64,000 nucleotides of DNA from Chitinophagaceae bacterium. Its GTDB lineage: Bacteria > Bacteroidota > Bacteroidia > Chitinophagales > UBA10324. The translations under genes were made by a program, and so were the position numbers. Positions 48,250-57,458 of the stretch are shown here, piece after piece. The notes under the pieces were generated by a model, which was given only the letters and a program-made list of their open reading frames with translations, was not told where the DNA came from and ran no database searches. Location: positions 513,636 to 577,635 of the forward strand of contig JADJAG010000001.1 in the NCBI GenBank assembly GCA_016704325.1, in the 5' to 3' direction. Every line of letters starts with the position of its first letter. Within the stretch, counting starts at the first letter, position 1.

Positions 48250-49182
48250 ATGCAAGTTCATACTGACATTTCTTCGCTTCCCTCTTTTAAAAACGCTGTG
48301 ATCACTGTCGGCACTTTCGATGGTGTACATAAAGGACATCAGCATCTTATACATCGAATCAAAGCGTTAGCTTCTGCCATTGATGGAGAGAGTGTACTCA
48401 TCACCTTCGACCCACATCCGAGAGCCATCGTATTCCCGGATGACCGATCGTTACGCATACTTTCCATACCCGAAGAAAAGATTGAGCTATTGCATCAGCT
48501 ATCCGTAGATCATCTCGTAGTGGCACCATTTACCAAAACTTTTTCACAGCTCCCTGCACGTGACTATGTGGAGCGGTTCCTGGTAGGCAACTTTCATCCT
48601 GCCATTATCGCCATAGGCTACAATCACCAGTTTGGGCATCACCGGGATGGCAATATTGAATTATTGCGAAAGCTTTCTGCGACCTACCATTTTAAAGTGG
48701 AAGAGATTACCAAGCAGTTAGTTGATGATATTGAAGTGAGTTCCACGCGAATTCGTATTGCATTGCAGGAAGGTGATGTAAAAACCGCCAGGCATTTACT
48801 GGGACATTATTATTCTTTACAAGGGCCCGTAGTGCAGGGAAATCAACTGGGCAGAAAACTAGGCTATCCTACTGCAAATATTGCTGTCGAAGATTCCTTT
48901 AAACTGATTCCGGCTGATGGAGTGTACGTGATACAGGCACGCTTGAAACAAGAAGTACTTCACGGCGTTGCAAGCATCGGATTCAGACCAACGGTAAATG
49001 GTACAAACCGCACGGTAGAAGCATTCCTTTTTGATTATGATACTACCTTATATGGCGAAATATTAAAAATCGAATTTATGGAATGGCTGCGACCGGAAAT
49101 AAAATTTGAAACCGTTGACCTGATGATTGCAGCAATTGATAATGATGTGGCACAGGCAAAGGCTATTCTTGCAAAAAAATAG
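48250..49182 (+). CDS. ribF: Bifunctional riboflavin kinase / FAD synthetase
   Basis: This 310-aa enzyme makes FMN, then FAD. The N-terminal FAD synthetase domain has TVGTFDGVHKGHQHLI and FDPHPRAIVF; the C-terminal riboflavin kinase domain has GNQLGRKLGYPTANI and GVASIGFRPTVNGTNRTVEAF. The length is normal. It lies 133 bp after truB on the same strand, so could be transcribed with it. Confidence 0.95.
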   Translation: MQVHTDISSLPSFKNAVITVGTFDGVHKGHQHLIHRIKALASAIDGESVLITFDPHPRAIVFPDDRSLRILSIPEEKIELLHQLSVDHLVVAPFTKTFSQLPARDYVERFLVGNFHPAIIAIGYNHQFGHHRDGNIELLRKLSATYHFKVEEITKQLVDDIEVSSTRIRIALQEGDVKTARHLLGHYYSLQGPVVQGNQLGRKLGYPTANIAVEDSFKLIPADGVYVIQARLKQEVLHGVASIGFRPTVNGTNRTVEAFLFDYDTTLYGEILKIEFMEWLRPEIKFETVDLMIAAIDNDVAQAKAILAKK

Positions 49183-49283
49183 ACTATTTCAGTTACCCAT
49201 GAATTTAATCCTGCTGAAATATTTACCACTGTTACTGCCTCAGAAGAAATTTAATTAAATTCACCGCTGAAATTTTACTATCC

Positions 49284-49820
49284 ATGAAGTCAACCTTAAT
49301 GAATTCCCGTTTTTTGGTTTTAACTGTGATGATATTGTTAGCAGCATTGAGCAGGTTGCTGACCAACGAATTACACCTTTGGAATTTTACACCCATAGCA
49401 GCTATCGCTTTATTTGGTGCAGCTCATTTTACCGATAAAAGAATAGCATTTCTTATTCCTGCTGTTGCCATGCTCATTACAGACGCCATAATCGGATTTC
49501 ATCCGGGTATGTGGGATGTTTACCTCACCTTGCTGCTGATCACATTCATGGGTTTTTCACTTCGCAATAACATAAAGGTAGTACCTATCGTTGCAGTTTC
49601 TTTGTTATCGTCTCTCCTGTTTTTTACCATTACCAATTTTGCTGTTTGGATGGGATCTGGCTATTATCCCCTCGATTGGAGCGGACTGACCACTTGTTTT
49701 GCTGCAGGCATTCCCTTCTTTGGCAATACTGTTGCCGGCGATTTGTTCTATTGCGGTGTGCTCTTTGGTGGTTATGAGTTGATCCGTAAGGCACGCCCTG
49801 AATTAGCAAAAGCTGTTTAG
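49284..49820 (+). CDS. DUF6580-family membrane protein (putative ECF-like substrate-binding component)
   Basis: This 178-aa protein has five or six hydrophobic segments: LVLTVMILLAALSRLL, AAIALFGAAHF, AFLIPAVAMLITDAIIGFHP, VYLTLLLITFMGF, IVAVSLLSSLLFFTITNFAVWM and GIPFFGNTVAGDLFYCGVLFGG. The DUF6580 pattern NFTPIAAIALFGAAHFTDK is clear. The family is thought to be a small transporter subunit. It ends next to, and converges with, the riboswitch-controlled btuB-like gene, which suggests (inference) vitamin transport. The start may be M7 (MNSRFLVL) instead of M1. Confidence 0.75.
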   Translation: MKSTLMNSRFLVLTVMILLAALSRLLTNELHLWNFTPIAAIALFGAAHFTDKRIAFLIPAVAMLITDAIIGFHPGMWDVYLTLLLITFMGFSLRNNIKVVPIVAVSLLSSLLFFTITNFAVWMGSGYYPLDWSGLTTCFAAGIPFFGNTVAGDLFYCGVLFGGYELIRKARPELAKAV

Positions 49821-49976
49821 AAATACAGCAACCATAATCTACGCGCATTTTTTCTACTTGATCAAATCTGTTTTGAATAACAGCTGTAACTTCCTTTGTC
49901 CGCAGATTCAAATGATTGTGCAATTAACACCGATCTCCGTAATACGCTAAACCTGCATGAACTGAGCGCAATTTTT

Positions 49977-52190
49977 TTAAAATGCACCGGCCAACGTCAA
50001 ATATGCACCTATTCCTTTTGTAGCAAAACCTCTGATCTCTGTATACGAAGCATTAAACAGGTTTTCTACTTTGAGAGCACAGTTGAAATGCTTGTTAAAG
50101 GTGTACCTCATCAGCAGGTCCAATAAAAAATAGTCATCCAATGGAACGGTATTCAGTGCTCCATACGGTCCCAATGCATAGTCGTAATAGATATCATCGT
50201 AACTGCTTGTCCACTTTCCACTCAGGCGAACACTTGCCTTCTTAAATGGAATAACCGCCACTCCTGCATTCACCGTACTAGGGCGTCGCACAAGTCCTTC
50301 CGTACTTGATGCTGAAGCAGGAAACGCTCCGTTGCTATACAGTTGCACATGATTGCCTTCTGTATGTGTGGTGTCCAGGTCGTTGGCAGAATAGGAAAGC
50401 TTACCATTTACATAACTAATATTTCCATCAACCGATAACCACTTTAATAACTGCGCAGAAAAATAAGCATCTACTCCCATGCTCTGTTGTTTGCCTGCAT
50501 TCACATAGGTGTCGCCGCGGTAATCATCCCTGTAAAAATCAGTACCCAGTTCCTCTACCGGAATGTTCTTATCCCATAGGTAAACATATTCAATCGAATT
50601 CCGGACAGTAGTTGCATATAATGATATACCATAGCTTAGGCGCTGCTTCGGAAAAAATTTCACCCCCAATTCCATTGCATGTGAATACTCAGGCTGCAGT
50701 TCCGGATTGCCCCTGGTAATATCAGCCGTATAATAAAAATCCGGTGCATACAGCTGGTAGATAGAAGGTGCATTAAAGCCGGTAGAGTAAGAAGCAAAAA
50801 TACGCGCCACCGATCCGATGCTGTAAGAGGGATTTAATTCATACACCATCGTGCTACCAAATAAATCATGATAATTGATTCGTGCACCAGCTATAATATT
50901 CCAGTTTTTAAATTCAGGTGAAATAGTATTGCCATCCATATCCAATTGTACAAATGCATTCAACAATGAGGTATTCAGCCCGAGCGTGTCAAGATCACTG
51001 ACACTTTCATACTGGAAGGAACCACTATAGAAATGAGTTCCCGAAGTCATGGACTCCAGGTCTGCACCAATGCCCGCCGTTAGTCGCATATCATCGAAAC
51101 GGTAATTTCCTGTTAATTCCGAATGAAACTCATCTCCTTCATACCGGCCATCAGAAAAGGTATGGTCGTTGGTACCGGCAGCATCAATCACCGATGAATC
51201 ATCAATCGTGCTGCGGTATAGCGTAGCATAGCCTCCTGAAAACTGCAGATCAAAATCATTTACCGGCATATAGCCAATCCTGAAAGATGTGAAGTTTCTT
51301 TTTGTGAAGATGCGTGTGCTGTCACCATCATACAGGCTGGTTGGAATATCGAATGAGCGGTACTTATATCCCGACTTATCAAAATCCGCCGCACTATTGG
51401 TGTAGCTGTATGATCCAAATACATTCCATTGATCATTGATGAATCCCAGTTTGCCCGACACCTGTTGTTGACTGAAGTCATCCTGATCGAAGCTTCTGAA
51501 ATGTGCCGATGTTTCAGAAGTATCAATCGTCGCATCAAGCCCATTAATATTACTGTTGAAGCCATCAATATTTGCATAGATGCCATTCTTAAAAGTGTAA
51601 CTGAGGGCAACATGCTCCTGCAACTGCGAAGTACCGGAGCCGAAAATTCCACCAAGCACATCTGCAGCGGCATGTAACCCAGCCGGTTGCTTTTTCTTTG
51701 TAATGATATTGACTACTCCTCCGATTGCCGAGGATCCATACAATGTGCTGTGCGATCCACGCACAATCTCTACCTGTTCAATATTGCTCAGCGGCAGCTC
51801 ATTCAGATCAACAGCATTGTTGGTCGACGAAGGATCGCTGAACGGCACACCATCAATCATAATCATGGTATGGTTACTGCCGGTTCCGCGCATAAATAAA
51901 CTCTGCGTCATTCCGGGGTTTTGATTGGTGCCAATTACAGATACACCGGCATAGTCGCCTAGCAATTCAGCAAGAGTCTTTGCACCGGTGTTTTGAATTT
52001 CTTCATGCGTAATTACCGTCACTTCTCTTCCGATGGCATTCACATCCTTCTCCGTACGTGTTGCCGTAATAATAACTTCAGGAATGTTCTGAACTGAAAT
52101 GGAATCATTGCTTTGTGCCCACAGGTTTTGGCCTGTGAGTAATATTGCAAAGGCAAGAAGGAGCGTAATCGACAAACAATTTGATTTCAT
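49977..52190 (-). CDS. btuB: BtuB-like TonB-dependent cobalamin/corrinoid receptor
   Basis: This 737-aa outer membrane receptor has a signal peptide (SITLLLAFAILLTGQNLWAQ), a TonB-box-like early region, a plug domain (EVIITATRTEKDVNAIG; EQVEIVRGSHSTLYGSSAIGG) and a barrel ending GAYLTLAGAF. The plug resembles BtuB and the upstream leader holds a cobalamin riboswitch, so the ligand is probably cobalamin or another corrinoid. The start is ATG at 52190 (M5 upstream at 52205 is similar). It converges with the DUF6580 gene, with 156 bp between. Confidence 0.88.
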   Translation of the reverse strand: MKSNCLSITLLLAFAILLTGQNLWAQSNDSISVQNIPEVIITATRTEKDVNAIGREVTVITHEEIQNTGAKTLAELLGDYAGVSVIGTNQNPGMTQSLFMRGTGSNHTMIMIDGVPFSDPSSTNNAVDLNELPLSNIEQVEIVRGSHSTLYGSSAIGGVVNIITKKKQPAGLHAAADVLGGIFGSGTSQLQEHVALSYTFKNGIYANIDGFNSNINGLDATIDTSETSAHFRSFDQDDFSQQQVSGKLGFINDQWNVFGSYSYTNSAADFDKSGYKYRSFDIPTSLYDGDSTRIFTKRNFTSFRIGYMPVNDFDLQFSGGYATLYRSTIDDSSVIDAAGTNDHTFSDGRYEGDEFHSELTGNYRFDDMRLTAGIGADLESMTSGTHFYSGSFQYESVSDLDTLGLNTSLLNAFVQLDMDGNTISPEFKNWNIIAGARINYHDLFGSTMVYELNPSYSIGSVARIFASYSTGFNAPSIYQLYAPDFYYTADITRGNPELQPEYSHAMELGVKFFPKQRLSYGISLYATTVRNSIEYVYLWDKNIPVEELGTDFYRDDYRGDTYVNAGKQQSMGVDAYFSAQLLKWLSVDGNISYVNGKLSYSANDLDTTHTEGNHVQLYSNGAFPASASSTEGLVRRPSTVNAGVAVIPFKKASVRLSGKWTSSYDDIYYDYALGPYGALNTVPLDDYFLLDLLMRYTFNKHFNCALKVENLFNASYTEIRGFATKGIGAYLTLAGAF

Positions 52191-52299
52191 ACATAGCAAT
52201 TTCATAGGCGTTACCCGCACCGGAGTGAAAAATAGCCACAGGAAAAGAAATGAGTAGGTAATGCTCATCGCTGCTTTTTCCCGAAGCATCAATTAATAG

Positions 52300-52492
52300 T
52301 TGTACGGCAGGTCTTCTGACTCTTCCGGTTTTTAGCGGCCTTCCCATCCTATTAATCAGGACAGTGGCAATGGAGGCTAAAAATTTTACTGGCTTTCCAG
52401 CGGAATTACAGCAGCGGGAACTGTCTCCGGATTTCACGGAGTTCCCTTTTAATCCCGAAAAATTCGGGAACCATGCAACGCTGTGAAGGTAT
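52300..52492 (-). promoter_or_regulatory. Cobalamin riboswitch upstream of btuB
   Basis: On the minus strand the leader shows the conserved cobalamin-binding elements in order: GTGAAATCCGGAGACAG, then TTCCCGCTGCTGTAA, GCCACTGTCC, GATGGGAAGGCCG, and AGTCAGAAGACCTGCCG. It ends about 110 nt before the btuB start at 52190. A -7-like box TAACTTTG (52507-52514, minus strand) precedes it. Binding of adenosylcobalamin or a relative would lower expression of the receptor. Confidence 0.93.
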
Positions 52493-52530
52493 TATTTTTT
52501 CGAAAACAAAGTTAGTTGTGGGCATGTATG

Positions 52531-52748
52531 GGTGTATGACAATTCGTTCATCTTGCCAAGCAATTGTTGGTGGGTTAGATGGTTAAATGGCTAGATGGTT
52601 AAATGGTTAAATTGCTAAATGGTTAAATTGCTGCGGCGAAGCCGATTACTTGCTATTCGTTATTCACTACACTACTTTACTCACTTACTTAAATACTTAA
52701 TACTCGACTTCAACGCCCAATAATCTATATCCAATTTGTCGTACATCC
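52531..52748. mobile_element. MITE-like element, family 1, copy F (218 bp)
   Basis: Ends GGTGTATGACAA and TTGTCGTACATCC are near-perfect inverted repeats. The flanks GCATGTATG (52522-52530) and GAATGTATT (52749-52757) match at 7 of 9 positions, suggesting an old target duplication. The internal order is the same as copy A, with a longer 8-nt TTAAATGG block. It begins 17 bp upstream of the TAACTTTG box of the btuB leader. Confidence 0.7.
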
Positions 52749-52894
52749 GAATGTATTCAAGAATTCATGTGACTTTACAAATCAAGCGAAGCCGGATTTA
52801 TTCTACGAAAGTAAAATGAATCAAAGCCTGGAATCAATTACAATGAATTTCTTAAGTATTTCATGCTATAGAATTACTTTTATAAGCAGAAAAC

Positions 52895-53374
52895 ATGAAC
52901 ACCCCATTAAATAAACCTAACCCTATTCACCTGTTTACCGATGGTGCCTGCAGTGGCAATCCCGGTCCGGGAGGCTATGGACTGATACTGAAATCAGGAA
53001 GTCATGAAAAAGAAATGTCGGAAGGATTTGCTTTGACAACCAACAACAGGATGGAACTGATGGCCGTTATCAAAGGACTGGAGGCGCTTAAATACAACAA
53101 CAGCCATGTAGTAGTAGTAAGTGATTCAAAATATGTGGTAGATGCCGTAAAGCAAGGCTGGCTTTTCGGCTGGGAAAAGAAAGGCTGGAAGAATGTGAAG
53201 AATCCGGATTTGTGGCAAAAATTTCTGCAGCTCTACCACAAACACAAAGTAACCTTTAAGTGGATTAAAGGCCATGCCGGCCATCTTGAAAATGAACGTT
53301 GCGATGAACTGGCTGTTATGGCCTCACAACAACCACGTCTTCAAAAAGACACCGGCTATATAAAAGCAGGTTAG
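52895..53374 (+). CDS. rnhA: Ribonuclease HI
   Basis: This 159-aa enzyme cleaves RNA in RNA-DNA hybrids. The catalytic residues of the DEDD set are visible: D16 in FTDGACSGNPGPGG, E in NNRMELMAVIKGL, D in VVSDSKYVVDAV, and D in GHLENERCDELA with the conserved His of KGHAGH. It converges with fbp, with 6 bp between stops. Confidence 0.95.
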   Translation: MNTPLNKPNPIHLFTDGACSGNPGPGGYGLILKSGSHEKEMSEGFALTTNNRMELMAVIKGLEALKYNNSHVVVVSDSKYVVDAVKQGWLFGWEKKGWKNVKNPDLWQKFLQLYHKHKVTFKWIKGHAGHLENERCDELAVMASQQPRLQKDTGYIKAG

Positions 53375-53380
53375 AAGTAA

Positions 53381-54427
53381 TCAGGCCGTTACTGCAGAAG
53401 CGGCAGCCTGCGCCACTTTCGAGTTACGCATATAGTCATCCAACATATCTACCATATCTTTTGAACCCAAAAAAACAGGTGATCGCTCATGCAATTCTGT
53501 TGGCTCAATATCAAGAATTCGTTTATGGCCATCAGTCGCTTTTCCACCTGCCTGTTCTACGATGAATGCCATGGGGAAACATTCATACAACAAACGTAAT
53601 TTTCCTTTTGGAGAAGTCTTGGTGGATGGGTACATGAAAATACCTCCATACATCAGGTTTCTATGTACATCCCCTACGAGCGAGCCGATATAACGCAATG
53701 AATAGGGGCGATTGGTTAATTTATCTTCCGACTGACAATAGGTGATATACTCCTTAACGGGCATCTCAAACTTCAGGAAGTTACCCTGGTTAACAGAATA
53801 GATCTTGCCCTTGTCAGGCGACTTGATATCCGGATGAGAAAGACAAAATTCTCCAATGGAAGGATCGAGCGTAAAACCATTCACTCCATTGCCTGTAGTA
53901 TACACCATCATAGTGGACGAACCATAAATGATATACCCTGCTGCAACCTGCCTGGAACCCTTTTGCATGAAATCTTCCTGCGTACACGGCCCAAAAAACG
54001 ATTGCCTTCTATAAATACTGAAGATCGTTCCAATGGCCACATTCACATCAATATTGGATGAGCCATCAAGTGGGTCAAGTGTCACTACATATTTTGCATT
54101 CCTGGAGTCTTCTGTTACAATAGGAATGAAATCATCATTTTCCTCCGAAGCCATGCCGCAGCATTCACCACTTACTTTAAGTGCAGAAATGAATTGCTCA
54201 TTCGCAAACATATCCAGTTTCTTTACTTCGTCTCCAGTGGTATTATTAATGCCTGTGGTACCCAGAATGTCCACCAAACCTGCTTTATTTACTTCGCGGT
54301 TCACAATTTTTGCTGCAAAGGCGATGTCACGCAATAATCCGCTCAATTCGCCGGTAGCAAACGGGAAGTCCTTCTCGTTTTGAAAAATGAATTCATCCAG
54401 TGTAATTACCTTTCTTAGACTTTTCAT
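53381..54427 (-). CDS. fbp: Fructose-1,6-bisphosphatase class 1
   Basis: This 348-aa gluconeogenesis enzyme hydrolyses fructose 1,6-bisphosphate to fructose 6-phosphate. The metal and substrate motifs are [26 protein letters not shown] and [10 protein letters not shown]. Length is normal. The ATG at 54427 ([13 protein letters not shown]) is chosen; the upstream extension is not family-like. It converges with rnhA. Confidence 0.95.
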   Translation of the reverse strand: MKSLRKVITLDEFIFQNEKDFPFATGELSGLLRDIAFAAKIVNREVNKAGLVDILGTTGINNTTGDEVKKLDMFANEQFISALKVSGECCGMASEENDDFIPIVTEDSRNAKYVVTLDPLDGSSNIDVNVAIGTIFSIYRRQSFFGPCTQEDFMQKGSRQVAAGYIIYGSSTMMVYTTGNGVNGFTLDPSIGEFCLSHPDIKSPDKGKIYSVNQGNFLKFEMPVKEYITYCQSEDKLTNRPYSLRYIGSLVGDVHRNLMYGGIFMYPSTKTSPKGKLRLLYECFPMAFIVEQAGGKATDGHKRILDIEPTELHERSPVFLGSKDMVDMLDDYMRNSKVAQAAASAVTA

Positions 54428-54633
54428 ATTGGTGGTCAGTTGGTGAAAAACAAATGCGAAGTCCAGTTTCGGAATTCGCATCGGGCATTGCAAATATAAA
54501 AATAACTTCTTTCGATTGATACTTCAAACAAAATCTTCTTTATCCCGGCGTGTAAACTTAACGTCAATCTCGTTGGTAATGAAAAATTTATGGCAGCCTC
54601 CAAATTTTGTTGTGTTACCGGTGTGGATTTACA

Positions 54634-54664
54634 TTTGCAGCCATCTAAACGAATCCTAACTTTG
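54634..54664 (+). promoter_or_regulatory. Promoter of the GNAT gene
   Basis: TTTG at 54634-54637 and TAACTTTG at 54657-54664, 19 nt apart, match the Bacteroidota promoter pattern. The start codon at 54684 gives a leader of about 12-15 nt. Confidence 0.6.
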
Positions 54665-54683
54665 CCGCTACCTGAAAACTGAT

Positions 54684-55154
54684 ATGGAATCAATTATTCG
54701 AATTGCTGAAAAAAGAGATGTGCCTTACATGCTGGCCCTAATAAAGGAACTGGCAGCCTATGAGAAAGCACCTTTGGAAGTGACCAATACTATAGAAAGA
54801 ATGGAAGCGGATGGATTTAGCGGCCATCCTTCCTTTTTTGCCCATGTGGCAGAATTGGAAGGAGCCATTGTCGGCGTTGCCATCTATTATAAAGCCTATT
54901 CAACATGGAAAGGAAACTACATCTACCTCGACGACATTATCATAACAGCAGAAATGCGTGGAAAAGGAATTGGGAAAAAACTGTTTGATGCCGTAGGAGC
55001 TTTTGCCAAAGACTGCAATGCCAACCTGTTGCGTTGGCATGTACTGGAATGGAATGAACCGGCTATCAACTTTTACAAGAAATATGATGCCACGCTCGAT
55101 CCGGAATGGATCACCTGTAAACTGAAGAAAGAACAACTGGAATCATTATTCTGA
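54684..55154 (+). CDS. GNAT family N-acetyltransferase (diamine acetyltransferase-like)
   Basis: This 156-aa acetyl-CoA-dependent acetyltransferase has motif A ITAEMRGKGIGKKLFDAVG for CoA binding and the closing LLRWHVLEWNEPAINFYKKY. The early part (IRIAEKRDVPYMLALIKELAAYEKAP) resembles spermidine/spermine and diamine acetyltransferases, so a small amine is a plausible substrate, but this is inference. It lies between the diverging fbp start and the aspartate kinase. Confidence 0.85.
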   Translation: MESIIRIAEKRDVPYMLALIKELAAYEKAPLEVTNTIERMEADGFSGHPSFFAHVAELEGAIVGVAIYYKAYSTWKGNYIYLDDIIITAEMRGKGIGKKLFDAVGAFAKDCNANLLRWHVLEWNEPAINFYKKYDATLDPEWITCKLKKEQLESLF

Positions 55155-55248
55155 AGAGTGAGTGCATATCCGGAATAAGCAATACATCGCTTTGAAACAG
55201 GAAGCGTAGTTTTTACCGGTTGCACAAATAATGTTTTTGTGAAACTAA

Positions 55249-56538
55249 ATGACTTCAAAAAAATTGGATATAAAAGTTTTTAAGTTCGGTGGTGCATCTA
55301 TAAAAGATGCTGCTTCCATTCGGAATGTGGCAGCTATACTTGCTTCGTATCAAGGACAGCAGGTAGTGATTGTTGTTTCTGCCCTGGGAAAAACAACCAA
55401 TGCATTGGAAACCATTACCGAAGCCTATTTCCATAAAACCGGAAAAGCACCCGCTCTGCTGGAACAATTGAAACAGCAACATCTCGGCATACTTTCAGAA
55501 CTATTTCCGGAGAAAGATCATCCTGTCTACACTGAACTCAACAATACTTTCGTAGAAATTGACTGGATACTGGAAGATGAGCCAGTTGAAAAATACGATT
55601 ACCTGTACGATCAGATTGTCTCCATTGGCGAAATGGCAGCAACGAAAATGGTCAGTGCTTATCTGAATTACAGGCAGATTCCTACGCTGTGGCAAGATGC
55701 ACGCGACTATATCAGGACTGACAACACCTACAGGGAAGGTACCGTAGACTGGCAGTTGACAGAACAAAAAATCTCCAAAGGGATACCCGGTCTTTTGCAC
55801 AACGGGTTTGTGTTGACACAAGGTTTTCTGGGCGGTACATCAGAAAACTATACCACTACATTAGGCCGTGAAGGCTCCGATTATACCGCAGCAATTTTTG
55901 CCTATGCATTGCAGGCTTCACAAGTAACAATCTGGAAAGACGTACCCGGCGTATTGAATGCCGACCCCCGTTATTTTCCCGGCGCAACTAAAATTGAAAA
56001 ACTCTCCTACCATGAAGCTATTGAAATGACTTATTACGGGGCTACCGTTATCCATCCAAAAACCATAAAGCCGCTGCAAAACAGAAAAATTCCTTTGTAT
56101 GTGCGGTCATTTCTGCATCCGAAAGAAGAAGGTACTGTTATTGAAGAGTTTACCGGCGATAGCCCGGTGCCGGCAATGCCTGTGCTGGTACTTAAGTTGA
56201 AGCAGGTATTGATTTCCATGTCGGCAAAGGATTTTTCTTTCATAGCAGAAGATAACCTCAGCTATATTTTCGGAATTCTGGCTGCATACAGGGTGAAGAT
56301 GAACCTGATGCAAAATGCTGCGATCAGCTTTTCCATTTGTGCGGATCAAAACGAGTCTATGCAGGAAATGATTACAGAGCTGTCAAAAAGTTTTACCGTA
56401 AAGATTAATGAAAACCTGACTTTATTGACGATACGCCACTATACCGAATCGGTGATTGAAAAATATGTATCAGGTAAAAATATTCTGCTGGAACAAAAAA
56501 GCCGGCATACGGTGCAGTTAGTCTATCATGAAGCGTAA
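55249..56538 (+). CDS. Aspartate kinase
   Basis: This 429-aa enzyme catalyses the first step of Lys/Thr/Met synthesis, phosphorylating aspartate. It has the N-terminal kinase signature VFKFGGASIKDAASIRNVA (KFGGAS in place of the usual KFGGTS) and LGREGSDYTAAIFAYAL. ACT-type regulatory regions follow at about 310-429. It is not fused to homoserine dehydrogenase. The ATG at 55249 is the natural start, 94 bp after the GNAT gene. Confidence 0.92.
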   Translation: MTSKKLDIKVFKFGGASIKDAASIRNVAAILASYQGQQVVIVVSALGKTTNALETITEAYFHKTGKAPALLEQLKQQHLGILSELFPEKDHPVYTELNNTFVEIDWILEDEPVEKYDYLYDQIVSIGEMAATKMVSAYLNYRQIPTLWQDARDYIRTDNTYREGTVDWQLTEQKISKGIPGLLHNGFVLTQGFLGGTSENYTTTLGREGSDYTAAIFAYALQASQVTIWKDVPGVLNADPRYFPGATKIEKLSYHEAIEMTYYGATVIHPKTIKPLQNRKIPLYVRSFLHPKEEGTVIEEFTGDSPVPAMPVLVLKLKQVLISMSAKDFSFIAEDNLSYIFGILAAYRVKMNLMQNAAISFSICADQNESMQEMITELSKSFTVKINENLTLLTIRHYTESVIEKYVSGKNILLEQKSRHTVQLVYHEA

Positions 56539-56541
56539 CAC

Positions 56542-57048
56542 CTACCATTCCGGCCGGTCAAGAATAATCTTGCCAATTATGGCTTCCCTTAGATTCACTT
56601 TCCTGATAACCGCTTTCGCTACTACCTTGTTGTAGTCATAGCCAATCTTAGAAAAGCGATCCGCTCCCATGGCAGTCCAGGTGCCTTCGGGTGCAATTTC
56701 TTCCGTGGTCATGTCAAAATTTAAAAATGGAGAAGGCGCTTTCTTAGGTACAACCTTAGGTGCAGGTTTTATTTCCCTTTTAACGACAGGTGGTGCAGGT
56801 GGCACATCCCGCCTTTCGCTAACCGGCTTTTCCGGTCGTGCAAATGGTTTTTGTTTCATCTCCACCTCTCTAAAGATTTCTCTCATCTGCTCTTCTATAG
56901 TAATCGGACGTACTTCGCGTACTCTTCTGCCATCTTGTTCAACAGGTTGATTCTCTGCATCGCGCTTCACCTGGCCTTTCTTTCTTCCCTGCTGTGCCTG
57001 CCAAATGAAGTATGCAATCACCACTACTAAATAAATGAGGTTCTCCAT
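56542..57048 (-). CDS. Membrane-anchored proline-rich hypothetical protein
   Basis: This 168-aa protein has one N-terminal membrane helix (MENLIYLVVVIAYFIWQAQ), a charged region, a Pro/Lys/Val-rich linker (PPAPPVVKREIKPAPKVVPK), and a short C-terminal region (VRKVNLREAIIGKIILDRPEW). I do not recognise a named domain. The shape, a small anchored protein with a flexible linker, is common for cytoplasmic-face scaffolds. It converges with the aspartate kinase gene, with 3 bp between stops. Confidence 0.65.
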   Translation of the reverse strand: MENLIYLVVVIAYFIWQAQQGRKKGQVKRDAENQPVEQDGRRVREVRPITIEEQMREIFREVEMKQKPFARPEKPVSERRDVPPAPPVVKREIKPAPKVVPKKAPSPFLNFDMTTEEIAPEGTWTAMGADRFSKIGYDYNKVVAKAVIRKVNLREAIIGKIILDRPEW

Positions 57049-57113
57049 GTTTTCAGCTTTATCTGATCAAAGGTACTGTTTCAGTCAGTAATAACGTGAG
57101 GGTAACTTTCTGG

Positions 57114-57203
57114 AAATTGTTAAATGGTTAAATGGTTAAATGGCTAAATTGCTAAATTGTTAAATGGTTTAATTGCTGCGGCAAAGCCGATCACTTGATA
57201 TTC
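57114..57203. repeat. Partial family 1 element (tandem block and core)
   Basis: A run of TTAAATGGT/CTAAATTG units is followed by TGCTGCGGCAAAGCCGATCACTTG, the family core with one changed base (GCAAAGC). Both termini are missing. Confidence 0.55.
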
Positions 57204-57253
57204 CCGGTACTTTTCATATTGCCAAACCAGCTACAATAAATAATTTTTACATG

Positions 57254-57386
57254 ATTGTCCGACTAAAATATTGGGGTTTAAACTGAAACTCAATACTGGC
57301 GTGCATCCTATAACCCCACGCTTCAGCGTGGGGTTATAGGATGAAACCCGTTGCTGGTGTGATTTAGCTCACATTAGTCGGACAAT
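57254..57386. mobile_element. MITE-like element, family 2 (133 bp), with 18-bp perfect hairpin
   Basis: The termini are ATTGTCCGACTAA and TTAGTCGGACAAT, a perfect 13-bp inverted repeat. In the middle, CATCCTATAACCCCACGC (57304-57321) and its exact complement (57326-57343) form an 18-bp stem with a TTCA loop. No target duplication is visible. It ends 19 bp before the -33 box of the TonB operon promoter. Confidence 0.75.
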
Positions 57387-57404
57387 AGTGTAATTTTTAA
57401 CAAA

Positions 57405-57436
57405 TTTGGTTTATAATATAAACTTGTTTATGTTTG
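57405..57436 (+). promoter_or_regulatory. Promoter of the TonB-TPR-membrane-wHTH operon
   Basis: TTTG at 57405-57408 and TATGTTTG at 57429-57436 are 20 nt apart and fit the Bacteroidota pattern. The start codon at 57459 is 23 nt downstream. Confidence 0.6.
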
Positions 57437-57458
57437 CATCGTCGCAAAAAATTCAGCA

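Noticed and set aside
52105..52437. 110-codon minus-strand frame starting inside the riboswitch
   Set aside because: It overlaps the conserved riboswitch RNA and the btuB start in another frame.
57241..57402. TAATTTTTA strings on both sides of the family 2 element as a target duplication
   Set aside because: They are not adjacent to the element ends (3 and 5 bp away) and are low-complexity, so they do not qualify.
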